Of a stretch of 64,000 nucleotides of DNA, positions 63,233 through 64,000 are shown piece by piece; position 1 is the first letter of the stretch; the number at the start of each line of letters is the position of its first letter. The stretch lies in NCBI RefSeq assembly GCF_008629655.1, contig NZ_VWSG01000001.1, forward strand, positions 62,001-126,000. Direction: 5' to 3'. The notes beneath the pieces were generated by a model. That model did no database searches, was not told where the DNA came from, and saw only the letters and a program-made list of their open reading frames with translations. The position numbers were made by a program, and so were the translations under genes. The stretch is from Paenimyroides baculatum (GTDB lineage Bacteria; Bacteroidota; Bacteroidia; Flavobacteriales; Flavobacteriaceae).

Positions 63233-63259
63233 GGTGAGGTTGCATACACTCACTGAATG
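63233..63259 (+). repeat. Guide-scaffold-like repeat, copy 1
   Basis: GGTGAG (63233-63238), a 7-nt variable stretch, then ACACTCACTGAATG (63246-63259). GTGAG pairs with CTCAC to form a hairpin ending in TGAATG. The 14-nt end is identical to copy 2. The bases after it (from 63260, CGAAAAGCATATACAATC) would be its guide or spacer. Confidence 0.7.
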
Positions 63260-63283
63260 CGAAAAGCATATACAATCATGACA

Positions 63284-63447
63284 AAAGTCCGTTTTTATTA
63301 ACGAATGTTTTGAAACCTGTACATCGTTACAACTTATAACAGAGCAAACGGACTGTAATTGGATGAATAAGATAGAATGGTGGTTTATCTGTTAAAGGTG
63401 AGATCAGTTGGAAACACTCACTGAATGATTGCAAAATAAACAAAACC
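63284..63447 (+). ncRNA. Candidate dCas12f guide RNA
   Basis: Four nested or interlocked helices: stem 1 AGTCCGTTT/AAACGGACT (63286-63294/63346-63354); inside it stem 2 TAACGA/TCGTTA (63299-63304/63324-63329); a pseudoknot TAACAGA/TCTGTTA (63337-63343/63388-63394) that pairs the loop of stem 1 to sequence 3' of it; and the terminal hairpin GTGAG/CTCAC (63398-63402/63417-63421), followed by TGAATG. The guide would begin at 63428 (ATTGCAAAATAAACAAAACC) and run into a terminator. Pseudoknot plus terminal hairpin plus 3' guide is the layout of Cas12f and TnpB guide RNAs. The ends are estimated. Confidence 0.65.
63397..63427 (+). repeat. Guide-scaffold-like repeat, copy 2
   Basis: GGTGAG (63397-63402), an 11-nt variable stretch, then ACACTCACTGAATG (63414-63427), identical at the 3' end to copy 1. 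Distance between copies is 164 bp, too far for a normal CRISPR spacer. Confidence 0.7.
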
Positions 63448-63475
63448 GCTCTGAAATGAAAGCGGTTTTGTTTAT
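63443..63475. terminator. Bidirectional terminator
   Basis: AAAACCGCT and AGCGGTTTT pair around CTGAAATGAA with a T-rich end on both sides. It would end both the candidate guide RNA and the convergent mscS gene. Confidence 0.85.
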
Positions 63476-63477
63476 TT

Positions 63478-64000
63478 CTATTTCTTTTCAGGTGTTTCGT
63501 TAATAACACGGATAGGTGATGCAGCAAAGGGATTACTGAATCCGCCTTCGTAAATGGTTTTTTTAATTTCGTCTTGTATTTCAAAGTTTAACGAACCAAA
63601 ATCTGTTTTAGTTGCCCATGCACGAACGGTTAAAACAACACCACTTGCAGCTAATTCTTTTACAAAAATCTCTGGTTTGGGATCTTGTAAAACTCGGCTG
63701 TCAGCAACTAATTTACTTTCTATTGCCTGCTGTACTTTTTGTATGTTATCTGCATAGCTTACGGTTAAAGCAAATTCTATTCTACGTTTTGATATTTTCG
63801 AGAAATTTCTGATCACAGAATTTGCTAAAGCACCATTCGGACTAAATACTTTTATTCCTTGTGCGTTGTTTAAAGTGGTGTACAATAAATCGATTTTTTC
63901 AACTGTTCCATCGGTTCCTGCAGAATTTTCTATATAATCGCCTACTTCAAACGGACGGAATAATAAAATCAACACGCCGCCTGCAAAGTTTGATAATGAT
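63478..64000 (-). CDS. MscS-family mechanosensitive channel, 5' end outside window
   Basis: The C-terminal ~173 residues are in the window. Upstream of the first Met the frame stays open to the edge with LSNFAGG followed by VLILLFRPFEVGDYIE, the MscS pore-lining helix and adjacent beta-domain start, so the true start lies beyond 64000. The rest is the cytoplasmic vestibule (VFSPNGALANSVIRNFSK). It releases solutes on osmotic downshift. The inserted sigma/dCas12f module ends right beside it, so this gene probably marks return to core chromosome. Confidence 0.9.
   Translation of the reverse strand, partial: SLSNFAGGVLILLFRPFEVGDYIENSAGTDGTVEKIDLLYTTLNNAQGIKVFSPNGALANSVIRNFSKISKRRIEFALTVSYADNIQKVQQAIESKLVADSRVLQDPKPEIFVKELAASGVVLTVRAWATKTDFGSLNFEIQDEIKKTIYEGGFSNPFAASPIRVINETPEKK

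Noticed and set aside
63211..63475. A conventional CRISPR array
   Set aside because: There are only two repeat-like copies, 164 bp apart, with differing internal loops and no cas1/cas2 genes. A guide-RNA locus explains the data better.

Overview
The window is a low-GC chromosomal segment from a member of the Bacteroidota, most likely family Flavobacteriaceae. The evidence is the many promoters of the form TTG-N17..19-TAnnTTTG, a 13-gene nuo operon with a short NuoG, SusC/TonB-type barrel proteins, a GT117/DUF2723 membrane protein, and zinc-free ribosomal protein L32. Genus cannot be fixed from the sequence alone.

Positions 1-53,900 are core chromosome. In order they hold: a lipoprotein and an MFS exporter; a TonB-receptor-like barrel facing a histidine kinase/response regulator pair, with three 11-bp-spaced direct repeats between them; a run of housekeeping and hypothetical genes (DUF72, DinB-like, DUF2071, GIDE-like, LemA); two tandem outer-membrane barrels; an MpaB-type oxygenase. 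Next comes the complex I operon on the minus strand (nuoA at 28.9 kb to nuoN at 15.8 kb), which carries a VOC/glyoxalase gene between nuoE and nuoF. Then follow a porin-imelysin-dihaem operon, cspA, accC-accB, fabH, rpmF-DUF177, pdxA, ribE, two beta-carbonic anhydrases with a SulP transporter, three tandem identical tRNA-Gln(UUG) genes, a GT117 protein, thiL, aspA, yraN-ldcA, a bacilliredoxin, plsC and an acyl-ACP desaturase.

Positions about 53,940-63,470 are accessory. This stretch contains dispersed flavobacterial repeats, a decayed WYL regulator, several small hypothetical or immunity-like genes on the minus strand (one broken by an A8 frameshift), a class III nucleotidyl-cyclase-like protein, an XRE regulator, and a 1.6-kb gene-free stretch. 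That stretch begins with a perfect promoter followed by strongly structured DNA, a candidate noncoding RNA.

The main discovery is at 61,309-63,470: an ECF-like sigma factor with an additional C-terminal helix-turn-helix, followed 28 bp later by a short Cas12f/TnpB-like protein. In the latter, RuvC residues I and II are replaced and the zinc finger and RuvC III are missing. Downstream lies a candidate guide RNA with a 9-bp stem, an interlocked 7-bp pseudoknot, and a terminal hairpin ending in TGAATG, followed by a putative guide and then a terminator. The terminal hairpin occurs twice. This matches the layout of an RNA-guided transcription module (nuclease-dead Cas12f plus sigma factor). The window ends inside an MscS channel gene on the minus strand.
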